Source: Botryotinia globosa
Taxonomy: Eukaryota; Ascomycota; Leotiomycetes; Helotiales; Sclerotiniaceae
Assembly (NCBI GenBank): GCA_014898425.1
Contig: RCSZ01000021.1
Coordinates: 124,001 to 188,000, forward strand
Direction of reading: 5' to 3'
Length of the DNA: 64,000 nucleotides
Below the pieces are notes generated by a model. The model made no database searches, had not been told where the DNA came from, and worked only from the letters and a program-made list of their open reading frames with translations. The position numbers and the translations under genes were made by a program. Position 1 is the stretch's first letter. Every line of letters begins with the position of its first letter. Shown here one piece after another: positions 50,084-61,796 of this stretch.

Positions 50084-50820
50084 AGATTAAAAAGAAAAAT
50101 TTTTAATATATAAAACTTTATATAATTTTTAATAAAATATTAAGATTTGAAAATATATAATTAAAAGTTGAAAGAGATATAAAGAATTTAAGAAATTTTA
50201 TTATATTATACTTATTTTTATTAATTCATTAATTTTAATATATTATTTGTCTTCGATTATTTTGTCTAGTATTATCAAATCGCTTAGTTCTACTCAAAGT
50301 CTATATTTGTCAAGGTCACAAGGTTATAAGGCACGTAAGGTCACATAATAAAAAACCCTCAGGCCCACTTCATACCCTAAACCCCTTACTCAAACCTCTT
50401 CACATCCTAAACCTCTTTCCCGGATTTCTTTCTTTTCCAAAAGATTTTGAAGATCTAATCTCTTACCTCAAACCCTCATATCGAAAGCAACCCGCTTCCT
50501 ATAAATTATATACCTTTCATAATTTAAAAAAATAATGAAAAATCTTTATACAAAATATATCTAAATTGATTCATTATCATTATCTACTCTAATAATATTT
50601 CTTTTTATTTATTAAATTTCAATATTAAAAGAATTATAAATAATACAAAGTACTAGTTCTATTCATTATAAATAAAGTAAGTATTTTATTATTAATAAAC
50701 ATACTAAATTATATAATTAGATTATATTCTAATTTCATTTTCGTATAAAATACATGTATAGAGTAGAATATATATATAGTTTAGTAATACTTCCTTTATA
50801 CGAAGGAGATAAATATTAAT

Positions 50821-50964
50821 TTAATATTATATAATTCTGTATGTTTTTTATATATAGATCCTCTTACTAAATCAACTCAATAAAACATATCATTAATATT
50901 ATATAATTCTGTATGCTTTTTGTATATAGATCCTCTTACTAAATCAACTCAATAAAACATATCA
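50821..50964 (+). repeat. 72-bp tandem duplication over a copia-like RNase H relic
   Basis: Two 72-bp units (50821-50892, 50893-50964) differ at very few sites. Each contains GATCCTCTTACTAAA (Asp-Pro-Leu-Thr-Lys), matching the DPLTK words near the end of copia-type polyproteins. The unit is 24 codons, so the frame is kept. Confidence 0.7.
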
Positions 50965-51033
50965 TTAATATTATAATATATATATATAGAAAATTTATAT
51001 AGGAATCTATATTGAATTTCTCTTCGTCTCGAA

Positions 51034-51992
51034 TGTTAATTCTATTACTATAGGAAGAGTTATGCGCTCAATTCCTTTATAATATAACACCTCTATTCTC
51101 ATAATTTCGTCTAAAAATCGCCCCACCGAGTAAGATTATCAAAAATAAGTAATATAAAGATATCTAATCTCTCTGATTTTCATGCGTGATATTATAATAG
51201 CAAATGATAGCATTACTATAAAATTTAATAAAAGACGTAAAGAGAGTTTAAGGTCTCTCAACTATTAAACACGATTCGTAGAAGTTGCTAAATTATACTC
51301 CGCAGTGATATATTCACTAGTAATTCTAATATTCAGACTCTTTTTATTAATAAATCGTAGTATTATACTCGTATTGAGTTCTAAATAATATAGATATCGA
51401 TCTCTTTTTAATGATGCGCTTATTATGTAATCAATCTAACAAATTCAACACTAAAATACCCGCTAATATTATATATCCACTGTGGCTTAGGGCTCGTTCG
51501 GATCGATTTTTTAGGCGATTTAGAGCTATATTTGTTGGCAATATAGATCTAAATAAGTGTTTACCGAACGCGAATATTGATTAGCAATTTATATTGATAA
51601 TATAATTAAAAAAAAGTGATTTGCTGAACACTAATATTGAGCTACAAAAAGCTATAAAATATAAATTTATAAATTTTAAAATTTTTATAATAACCTTGCT
51701 AAGTCTTATTAAATCTCTAATACAACTTTTATCAATTGTGGATAATATTTATCAATATTTGTTACTCTACATTTTATAGATCTATAAAATTTAGATTAAA
51801 TTATTAATCAACAAATTATTTTGTCAACAAATTAAAAAATCGATCCGAACGGGCCCTTAGAATGATATAGAAGAACTTAGTTATATCGGACTGAGATTTT
51901 CGACCAATCAAATCTAGTATAAAGTAGATTCCGATATATAGTACTAGGGCACAGCTGTTCGTCGGCCGGATTTTACTCGGGAATTCACCAAC
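51034..51992 (+). mobile_element. LTR of a second retrotransposon, split by a MITE
   Basis: It begins TGTTAATTCTATTACTATAG and ends GGGAATTCACCAACA, giving TGTT...AACA tips. A Tourist-like MITE (51490-51856) sits inside; without it the LTR is about 590 bp. The DPLTK relic just upstream suggests this is a 3' LTR on the plus strand. No intact 5' partner was found, so limits are provisional. Confidence 0.55.
51490..51856. mobile_element. Tourist-like MITE, copy 2
   Basis: 367 bp with ends GGGCTCGTTCGGATCGATTT and its inverse (GGGCCCGTTCGGATCGATTT), flanked by TTA on both sides (51487-51489, 51857-51859). It has the same ends as 28464-28893. It interrupts an LTR, so it is younger than that LTR. 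Confidence 0.87.
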
Positions 51993-53930
51993 ACTACCCC
52001 CTCATTTAATCCTATTTATTAAATCAATTCTTCAATATTTTAATAATCTCTTAATATACATATATATAATAATTCTATAACTTAAACTCTTAATATTTAG
52101 TATGCTAATCATTTACTATAATATAAGCCTCTATTCTATTCTCTATATTAACTTTTAATTTTATAAATAAGTTATTGTCTAGTATATTCTAAGCTATCTA
52201 TAGAATACTTTCAAATCTTTGTTTAGTATATTCTGTTTTACTTTTATTTATTGTAATATCTAGAAACATCTCAAAAATATAAACTTTTAAATATTACTAA
52301 ATATATTCAATAAGATTGAAATCAAAATTGGAAGAAGATTACAGATTAATTAAAGAAATATTCCTAGTTTTAAATTATTCTAATATCTTATTAATTTGAT
52401 ATATAGAAGTATTATTCTATATAAATTAATATCTTTTATTCAATTCCTTTAAAATAGAAACTAATTCTTTATTAAAAACTTTAAAATAAAAGTTAATATT
52501 ATATTCAAATTTTTTATTTTCGAAATCTTTATTTATAATATAAAGCTTGCTCCTCCTAATATTATAAAAATCTTTCTATATTATGATCTTTATATTCTTA
52601 TATATACTATAAATTTGAACCATTTTCTATTTCTATTTCTAATTTGAAAAGCAAAACATCTATTTCTAACTTTTTCCTTTTCTTTACTTTATAAAACATT
52701 TATCCAATTAAAATATTAAACTCTATTTCTTTAATATCTATTTCTAATAAACTAAATACTAAACGAATCTTTTCACAATATATTCTTTTATAAATTCAAA
52801 CCTTTTTCTAATTCTCTAATTAATTATTTCATACTTTTGAAAAATCCTCTTAACAATATCCCTCTTATATTTAAACCCACAAACTATTAATATCTTCTAA
52901 TATATCAATTTAAACTATAACCTTATATATTATAATAATATTCATTCATTTCAATCTATATATAATCTCCCTTTAAAAACTTCAAAGAAAATAACTCCCT
53001 CATTATATATCACATTTATTTTGATAATATAAAAGACAATTATTAAAAGAATTTCAAATTTCTTTATAATAATAATAAACTATACATCCACCTCTATCTT
53101 TCCTATAGTTTTTCTATATATACTGAAATGAATATAAAATACATAATTATAATCAATTTAACCTAAAATAATACATTATAATAATATAATTTAATAAATC
53201 AATTAATTATTATAAAATTAAAGAAACTAAAAAGATACGTTTTTCGCGTTTCGATAAACAGCTGTATACGATTACTATAGATTGATTTGAGATATAATCA
53301 TAAGGATTATACCTTCCTTATATATCCTGATTAAATAACGAAGTCGCTTAATTAGATGTTTAAGATTCACATATAAATTGAATAAATAAGAGACTATATA
53401 ATAATCATGAGAATAGACACCTCGGAGGAGCGCCATACTCAGTCACGTGTTGTTATACAAAACGGTGAATTCCGTAACAAAAATTTATATCGGATTTACG
53501 AAAAAAGGGTTCAGTATACTAATATATTCAAAAAAATCCAGTATTCCCATATAAAATTTAAATAATACAGAAAGAAGTCCGGTATATCCAAGATTTCGAT
53601 ATATCCTAGTCCGGTATAGCCAAGTTTTTCTGTATGTTAAGATGATAATCTAATCATATAGGTACCTAGGTATCTCTCACTAGACTCAGCCCCCTCGGTA
53701 GCGCCATATTTCTAGCCACAGCGTAATCTCTTCCAAGTTTACCTTGGATCCCGACATTTATTAACCATGTTGGTTTGCACAAATTTCCCGTTCCCATATT
53801 CTACGAGTTACAACTTACGGGCTATGGTTTTAGCACTGACAAGGTAGGTACCACGTGGGTACATACCTTGTTTCTGTTCAATCTTCGCTAAAGTTAACTG
53901 TGTAAACCGCCCATAACATAACCGATTGAA
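51993..53930. other. AT-rich decayed sequence
   Basis: No readable gene. At about 53245-53275 a degenerate version of the LTR word (ACAGCTGTATACGATTACTA) occurs, suggesting another mutated LTR piece. From about 53440 the composition normalises. Confidence 0.5.
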
Positions 53931-53935
53931 AGTCA

Positions 53936-54289
53936 TCAAATCGACAACAATCTGTGAAAACCGATATCAGAGAGCAGCCATGAAGTGCGACTACCGCCCA
54001 TCAGCGTCAGATACTGCATATTCAAGGAAGCCCCGTTATAGGGGAGATTCCCATCATTGTTTTCCGAAATGTCTTGAGATTCTCTGATCAAAGACGTGTA
54101 TAGACTTCGATATAGTTCCGAGATCTCGATAAAAGCTAAGCCTGATGAAAATGATAATGAATGAAGGATAATACAAGTGAAGAGTATCGACGGTAACGAT
54201 ACGTTAGAATCCAAGATACTCAACAAGTATCCATCTTCACTGTCATCAATTTCCCGAACCAAAAAGATTGGCCCGACTGCAACTAACAT
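53936..54289 (-). other. Unrecognised open frame of 117 residues
   Basis: A single minus-strand frame starts MLVAVGPIFLVREIDD and has hydrophobic segments (LPSILFTCIILHSLSF) but no known motif. Composition is normal for coding DNA here, yet nothing else supports it. It may be an exon of a small membrane protein or chance. Confidence 0.2.
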
Positions 54290-55775
54290 GAAGTCCTATC
54301 CCCAATCACACGAACCCGCCCAAGTCATCTAATTTCACTACCCCAATTCAAATCAACCCTTCCCGTTTCATCTCTCCTTCATTGTCAAACAATGTTATTA
54401 TTACCAACATTGCAATCATCGCAATAACCCCAAGTCCTGAGACCCAACTCTATTTCATCTCAAAACCACCAACAAAAACAACAACAATCAAAGATTCACG
54501 AGAATGACAATCAATACACGTAGAACAACTTGATCAATAACCCAAGGTAAAAGCCAACTCTTTAGCCTACTAAGAGAAACTCCAAAATTTCAACTACAAC
54601 ACTCTGAATCCAGAACTACTGATCATCCTGTTTATATATTTCCCCATCACAAACATCCATACCGAATTTCATCAATAAATACTTCGCGATACTTATATCC
54701 CAGAATTTACCCAAATGTTCAGCTATGCATTCACTGATCATTCCTTCTATCTCTCACTCTCACATTTTCATTCACTCTCTCCAAATCGCATCTCTACCTC
54801 ATCTCTCAAACTTTTTTCTCCATCTTCCTACCTCTCACTCACATTTTTATTCACTCCTCCCCCATTCTTCTCTCCTTTTCTTCTCCCCTAAATTCCCCCC
54901 TCCTTTCCATCTTTCTGCCTTTCCTCCTAGCAACGAACCAATCACCATCTGGTCCTCAAAACATTCGCCTCCATCCAAAAACCCTATACTATCCTACCCC
55001 GATACTAGCCTTATACCCCTTATCATCTGCTCACTCACCCACACCCATCTCAAAAATACCAATAAAACCACAAAACAAACCAAAACTCCCAAGAAACCCC
55101 CTTTTGCATCTCACAAACATCCCAAAATCCACACCAAACACATCTCTCCTCTAACAAACCCTCAAAATAGTTCAACCAACATGATAAAACACCTTGAAGA
55201 AAACCAGCAACTCACAAAACCCAGATGAATAGATAAATAGACAACATTATATTAATCGGTAATGACCCCTCTCCCAATCCACAAACAACCTTTACATCAT
55301 CAGATAACCACAAGTTCAATCCCAATATATATATATACTACCATGATATTAGGAGAAACATCCATCACTTCTCTTCACAGATCCCCGAATCCCCAAATCT
55401 ATGACTTACAGAGCTCGACTTGAGTCCAGGCGAAACTGCCGATCTATGTGGTCGAGATCCTATTGTAGTTCTCAATATAATTTTCGTAAAAGAAATAAAG
55501 CAACATGTCCCTCAAGAATTACGATTCGTTGTTCCATTCACTACCATTCAAACACAATCGACCCAATACTCAAAAAATGGCAACTTATTCATTATAACAC
55601 CATCTAGCAAATTAAGCCAAGCAAATAGTCCCATATTTTTCACGATACCTTTCACTTGTTCTTTGCCCATCTTCAAAATCCCCTAAATATTTCCGTTGTT
55701 GATAGAAAAAACAGCATGCAGTTCAACGCCTACGTGCACCTTCTCCCGACTCCTAGAATTTACCCAGCCCAAAAC
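54290..55775. other. Pyrimidine-rich intergenic region
   Basis: Strong C+T/C+A bias with CTCTC and CCACA words. Frames at 54725-55228 and 55420-55686 are composition-driven or unrecognised; the second (LSPGETADLCGRDPIVVLN...) is the more protein-like but has no family match known to me. Confidence 0.4.
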
Positions 55776-58288
55776 TTATACAAATCCATGCCTTTCTACC
55801 ATCAAGGGAAATCGTACTTCGTCGAATAACCTGGCTTCGTATTCTCTGTATTCTTGACAGGATGAAGTAAAAGTGGGGGAAGACATGGCCTGCCATGTCT
55901 TTTCTCCCACTGTGTACATTAGCCTCTGCGTATGAACAAAAATAATGTTTAAACATACTTCAAACCCACCAATTCCATGATCCTCCCATCCCATCCAATT
56001 ATTATACAGCCGACTTGGTGGAATAGCCCTGTAATACCATGTCATTCCCAGGAATCTTTTCTCTTTCCCCCAACCGTATGGACTGTCTGATGAAATACCA
56101 CTCTCTCCTTTTGGTCCAGGGTTGAACCATTTATTTAAGCTAGTACCATTCCAAGCTCTGTCGAAAAATATTGGAAGAGGTGCATACACTGCTTTCAATC
56201 CATGAAGTAGAGCGACTGTCTGAGGTGTCATTTCGCTGCTAACATGATTCCCTTTAAGATTTTCAATATGCATAGCATCCAGCAACTTCTTACTGCACAT
56301 TGAATGTGTGATGATGGTAGTACGACGAGGAGTGTCATTACGTCCATCAAATCCCCAGACATCGTTTTTTCCAACCCATCCAGTGCCATTTGGATTAAAC
56401 ATTGGTGCAACGGATATATAGTCTGCCACTTCGCCAACGCCCCATTCATAATTATCTTGTACTGGGTCTGAAACAGGCGGCGATGGACCGGTGGGAATAA
56501 CATTTGCAATCTTTGGTGGAGCCCATATCGTATCTTTACCCGATAGAATTTCAACTGACTTGCGGAACTCAGTATTGTAGGAACCATGTATCGATGGAAT
56601 ATAATATCGTTCATTACGTTCCCATAAATATTTTCTTGGTTGGTCCATTCCAAAGTTTATGAGCCTCTCGAGAAGATCATAATGATTGCCAGTATATCGA
56701 GTGTCCATTTCCCAATTCCAATAAAATTCAAACTGTGGATAATCAAGTGCAAAGATCTGAACGGGGAGCCATTGAGATTGATGTACGTTAGTCACCTTTT
56801 TCGGGATGAGTGGGTAAAATCCCTGTACGTAAGCTTCATTCCAAAGCACCGCGATGTCATGAAATTCTTTGGGGACATTTTTCTGAAGAGCTTCGTTGTA
56901 GTCTACGTCGTTCTCAATGGCAATGGTACTGTTTCTGATATGCACGAGCAAGAAAACCTCGTACTCCCCTCCAGATTTTAAAGCTAGCTCTGTGATAAGC
57001 GAACGAACATTTTGCTTGTCATTGTCGTTCCACTTCTTTCCAGAGTAGGATCGAAGCATAATTGCTGTACGTGATTTGAAGGGCTGCTTGGCGTCAATTG
57101 CGGCTTTGGCTGCCTTTGCTAGGTGTGCCTTAACAAAACGATCTTTCGGCTCATTCTCATCGTTCTGGTTTCGATTAACGATAGTGCCAAGTACTCTCTT
57201 TTTGGTGTTGGTTTCTTTTGCCTTCGAGTTATTCCACGCCGACGATGCATTTTGAGCAGGAATCATGATTTCTTCATTGAATGGATGGGGCATCTCCGAA
57301 ATCAGGTATCGGTTCGTGTTATTTTCAACACATTGAGTTTGAAGCGATCCCCAATTAATGTCATCCCACTGTATTCTTGTAGGCACATCGCGTTTATGCT
57401 GGGTTTTCCCGGCAGGTGAGCCAGTGCCGATTAATTCCACAAAGGTTTCCGCATATCCGTATAAACCGAGCCTAGTTTCTCTCTCGAAGCATAAGTTACT
57501 GTCGATATCAAAGAGCGAGAATGATCCCATCTGCGGTTCTTCGAAGATTTTCGAATGTCCTGAGAACGCCAAGATATTTTTGATTGACCCATCTGCTCCA
57601 TCGCATGGCACATAGTCTCCTTTATTCTTTGACTTCCAAACTTCACTATTATAGTCGGGATATGGGTTGTATTCAAGTGGTTTCGATTTGCTATACGATT
57701 TCCGGACATCAGTCTCTTTGAGAACAGATAAGTGAGATTCAGTATGCGAACCCGCTCCTACAACTTCATTCAGGGTATTTCCATAAATTTGGCCCGCACT
57801 TGGTTCCCTGACAAAAACGTTCAGCAAACAGGCGGTCCAAGAGAGCTATTACAAACTTACTGTCCAAGTATCGCGTTCTCTTTTACGAACTCATCCTGAA
57901 TGATAGACGTTGCAGTTGAACTTGAGGTTGAGGTTTCTGAAGAGGATGTCCCAGTTATCGTAGCCTCGGGGTTTTGTATTGACAAATGAATGGTAACTCT
58001 GCTGCTCACAATCGTAGGTTCGATGAGGGTCGGCGGACCAATTGGAACTTTTGGTGGCGCTTGAAAAAAGTCCTCTTGTGGTCTTGGGGCTTCGACTACC
58101 AGAGGATCGATGATCTGAATGGTAGGTACTTGTTCAAAAGCTGGACCTTTCACAGTTTCCGTTGTCACTGTACCTTTATATTGTTCAACCACATGGCTTA
58201 CAATCTTTCCGTGGTTTCTTAACAACGTCCAAAGAATGAAGAGAGCCCCAATGGCAGAGAAGAGACTACTTCTATACCGGAGAAGCAT
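55776..58288 (-). CDS. DUF3405 family protein, putative Golgi type II membrane glycosyltransferase-like
   Basis: Two exons (58288-57861, 57807-55776) give about 819 residues. A transmembrane anchor lies near the N-terminus (about residues 8-25, SLFSAIGALFILWTLL), then a Ser/Thr/Pro-rich stem (TSSSETSTSSSTATS), then a large luminal domain. Family words include YVPCDGADGS, TAIMLRSYSGKKW, VLWNEAYVQGFYPLIP, the motif FYWNWEMDTRYTGNHYDLL (Glu and Asp likely at the active site), SVAPMFNPNGTGWV and the C-terminal RLYNNWMGWEDHGIGG. DUF3405 proteins are fungal, Golgi-directed and related to glycosyltransferases; their reaction is not firmly known. The last 35 residues are doubtful: after GGFE another frame (stop near 55753) gives a tail with GRKDMAGHVFPHFYF that looks more like the family, reachable only through a 33-bp intron or a frameshift. 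The start is the first ATG before the anchor. Confidence 0.9.
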
Positions 58289-58701
58289 TTTATGCAATGA
58301 AAGGAATAGGTTGTAAATGATTGACTGAAGAAGTTATGAGAAATGAATGAGTGTGAAGATGGAAAGAAAGATCAGAAAGAAACCCATCTCTGATATGAAT
58401 AAGAAATCAGTGGAGATGAAACCCGAAGCTTCCGTTTGCTCCAGATATCAAGTATGCTTCACTTGGTAGTAGATACCCACTAGGTACCTAGGCAGTAATG
58501 AGTTTCCTTCATAGGGAAGGAACTTCTCTTCTCTCTGCCCTCGTGAGAATATAAACACGTGACTTTCAATTGATGGGCCGTGCATAATCTGTCCAGAACC
58601 ACGCTAGTCACCTTCCCGCTCCGTCAACTTTAATTTCTTTCTTTCCTTCCTTCCTTCCCTTGCGGGTAACGACATTAAATGAAAACGTATCACCTTGTGT
58701 A

Positions 58702-59094
58702 TAGGGTTGGGCATATATAATATAATATTTGAACGTATTGATCAACAAATTATGATATATAATATTAGTCAAGCAAATTATATATCGATTTTTCCTATAC
58801 AATAAATTTGAAAGAAAAATCAAGTCGAAATCCTTAAAAATAAGATTTTTTTCTTGAAATTGTATGATTTTATATTACATGATATGAATCATGTGATATA
58901 AAAATCCATAATAGCTTTTTTAACAATTCATCGAAAAATACCTTTGAATTTTCCCTGTTTTTATTTATTCTAAAGGTTTGATTAGCTATCAAATCACATG
59001 TATAATCTTGGCGTAATATTTTATACCAATCAAAAAACGTTATATTATAAAAATATGTAATCCTCAGCCGGATTATATAATTTGCCCAACCCTA
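58702..59094. mobile_element. hAT-type MITE with 8-bp target duplication
   Basis: 393 bp, AT-rich, with ends TAGGGTTGGGCA and the inverse TGCCCAACCCTA. Both flanks read CTTGTGTA (58694-58701 and 59095-59102), an exact 8-bp duplication as left by hAT transposases, and the TIR start also fits hAT elements. No coding capacity. Confidence 0.92.
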
Positions 59095-59102
59095 CTTGTG
59101 TA

Positions 59103-59745
59103 CCCTTCAGACCGATCATCCTTCAAATATGACAGAATTGATTGGTCGAATGTTGATTTGTCATCAAACCGCGACTCAGTCAAATGTCCATTATCTCGGT
59201 GTCGTGCATATGCAATTTTAACCAGCATACGCAGTCATTTTTCTTCAAGAGGTTACTGGCTACATTTTGGGCAGCCCCTCATCCAAGTGCAATATGATGA
59301 GAGCCAAGCCATCATTCTCATGATCCTCATTGTCCGTTGCATTTTGCAGGTTGCAGGTGGTCGTCCATCTGACGATATTCATGAGGGGTAAAATGCAGAT
59401 GAGCTCTATCTTGGCAAGTGCCCCGATAGATTGTAATGCCGCCCTCGGCACTCGACTCGTTTTTGTCAGCATGGCGCGTTGCAATGTGCAAATAAGAGGG
59501 CGATCTAACTCATGCCACCACTCATGAGCCTATCGGATTGGTTCCTATCGATTGACCCAGGCGGTACATACCTAACAGATATGCATCACTTTCTTGAAGG
59601 GACACGCCTCGGAAGCAGCTCTCGGTGAAGTATGCGGTTGAAGATTATATCCTCGGCGTTTGAAAATACATTTATATAATGGGCAGCTTCTATTATACGA
59701 TGCGATACGATTCTTAAAGCTATCTGCAATCATCAATCAGTCAAG
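59103..59745. other. Upstream region of the P450 gene
   Basis: Overlapping frames on both strands (for example 59098-59391) have no recognisable family. TATATAA at 59673-59679, about 70 bp before the ATG at 59746, is a probable TATA element. Confidence 0.45.
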
Positions 59746-61796
59746 ATGCTTCTCTCCAATATCAATATTTACCCCACGTTGAATTTTTTAGTCCTCACAA
59801 TAGTCACTGCTATTGTCTATCGTATAATTTACAATCTATACTTTCATCCTTTGGCAAAGTTTCGTGGGCCATGGTATTCATCTTGCTTTTCTCTCCCTCT
59901 GGCGGTCATTTCGATAAAAAGATGGGAACATCAATGGGTAGATGGTCTGATCGAGAAATATGGAAGTATGTCGAGCTCTCCAGATAACAATGTGACCAGA
60001 AATTAGGCTAATAGTTATCAGGAGATGCACCAATACGTGTTGCCCCTGAAATGCTCCTCTTTCCGCGGCCATCCGCGTTGAAAGAGATATATTGGGACCG
60101 AAGTCTTAATGAAAAGTCTACCTTCTATGGTACTGGTCTCTTTGGTCCACCGAACTTATTCTCTACCCTTCCGTCTGTCGAGCATATGCCTTTAAGAAAA
60201 GCATTAGGGGCTGCACCAGTAAGTCTTATGCTCTTTATTAATGAAAACAAATCAACGAGATTCTTCTCATCTCAGCTCATTCACGAGCTTGTTCTATTAT
60301 CGCTGACTTGAAATCTGTAGTGGGCAATCGGAGACGTGCGAAAGGATTGGGAAAGAAGCATCGATGATCAAATCCTCCTTTTCACCAAGATTATGGCTCA
60401 AAAGGCAAAGGCAGGTGAAACAGTTGATCTTTGTGAAAAATTAGCGTAAGTTGTTCATTTTCTCAAGTACTCAAAGCATTAGCTTACCCTTGACAGAGAA
60501 TTTGCAGCCGACATAATGACGATCTTCTCATTTAATCAGTCATGGGGCTTCGTGAAAGACAGCCGAGATGAACGAGGGTTACTTCATAACTGGAGACAAA
60601 ACCTTGATTTCATTGGTTTCTCGGCCAGGTTCACCTTTTTTCGAAAACACATCCTCAATCTTCCAGGAGTTGCTTCATGGGCATTCCCCAAGCCCAGCAG
60701 TCAACGTGGTATGGGATATTTAATCCATGAAGCCGACCGCGCCATCACACAGCGCGAATACGAAATATCTCAGGGCATATATCCAGAGAAGCCGGATTTT
60801 TTACAACAGTGAGTATCTTCATCTCAAAGTATTTTCTATGGGCATTATACTGAATTTCGCAGTTGTCTTGACGCAAGAATCAACGACGAATCACTTACTC
60901 CCCTACAAAAACGTTCTCATGTGACCCTTCTCATCCAAGCCGGCGCTGACACAACCGGTACTGCCCTCGGCGCCATTATTCGGTTCCTGGCTACAACACC
61001 AGGTTGTTATGCGAAAGCGTTGGCCCAAATTCGGGATGCAGAAGCGAAAAATCTACTTTCGACACCAATTCAGGATGAAGAAGTACGAGCTCATCTTCCA
61101 TATATAATCGGCGCTGTCAAAGAAGGCATGCGTTTAAACCCCAGCGTAACAAACTGGCTTCCGAGAGTCGTTCCGCCAGAGGGGAAGATGATCAATGGAT
61201 ATTTTGTGCCAGGTGGGATGGATATTACGAGTCAAGCTATGGTTGTACAAAGGGATCCAATTTTGTTGTAAGTCTTCGCTTTGGTACCTTCTCTTCCCTC
61301 TCTGTGTTTCTTTTTCTTCTATATTTTTCCCGCTGACACGAAAAAGCGGACCCGACCCAGATACCTTTAGGCCAGAGCGCTGGATGGATGGTAAAGATGT
61401 GGAATTGGAACATGGTATGTTCCTTTTTGGAGTCGGGCCAAGAGTTTGCTTGGGAAAAGAGATTGCATTGATGGAAACCCACAAGTTAATATCTGAGGTG
61501 AGTAGTTTGATTCTGTTGGCTCTTTGAGTACTTGGAATTGGAGAAATCGGAGAGTCCTGGATGTAATGAAATGGTGAGCAAGGTAGGAGATAAGTGGATA
61601 GTAGGCGGACGAGAGCAGGGAGAAGGGAATGAGGGTTCAATCAGAATATTAATGGTGAGATGAACTAACATATTCTCTAAAGATCGTCCGACTTTTCGAT
61701 ATTGAAGTTTTCGAGGAGGGAATATATACTTCGGCGGGTGGGATATCATACAACGAGGGCTTTATCGTGAAAATGCATCCACAGAGAGTGGATTGA
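59746..61796 (+). CDS. Cytochrome P450 monooxygenase, ER-anchored
   Basis: Seven exons (59746-59965, 60022-60218, 60321-60445, 60497-60808, 60863-61267, 61347-61497, 61683-61796) give 507 residues. All junctions are GT/AG and keep frame. The N-terminal membrane anchor (about 9-30, LNFLVLTIVTAIVYRIIYNL) is followed by YFHPLAKFRGPW, the hinge of fungal class II P450s. The I-helix motif is AGADTTGT (residues 311-318), the K-helix ExxR is Glu372 to Arg375 (EGMRLNP), the PERW motif precedes the heme loop, and FGVGPRVCLGK carries the heme ligand Cys454. It is a microsomal enzyme that needs NADPH-P450 reductase. The family head (YGRDAPIRVAPEML) suggests the secondary-metabolite or detoxification P450s related to pisatin demethylase/TRI11 types; the substrate cannot be told. 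No other biosynthetic gene is next to it. The gene looks intact. Confidence 0.94.

Noticed and set aside
49843..50085. Phe/Leu/Ser-only frame resembling a membrane protein
   Set aside because: It is the homopyrimidine tract read as codons.
54725..55228. 167-residue Ser/His/Pro/Thr/Lys frame
   Set aside because: Composition-driven by a C+T and C+A-rich strand; no family feature or plausible start context.
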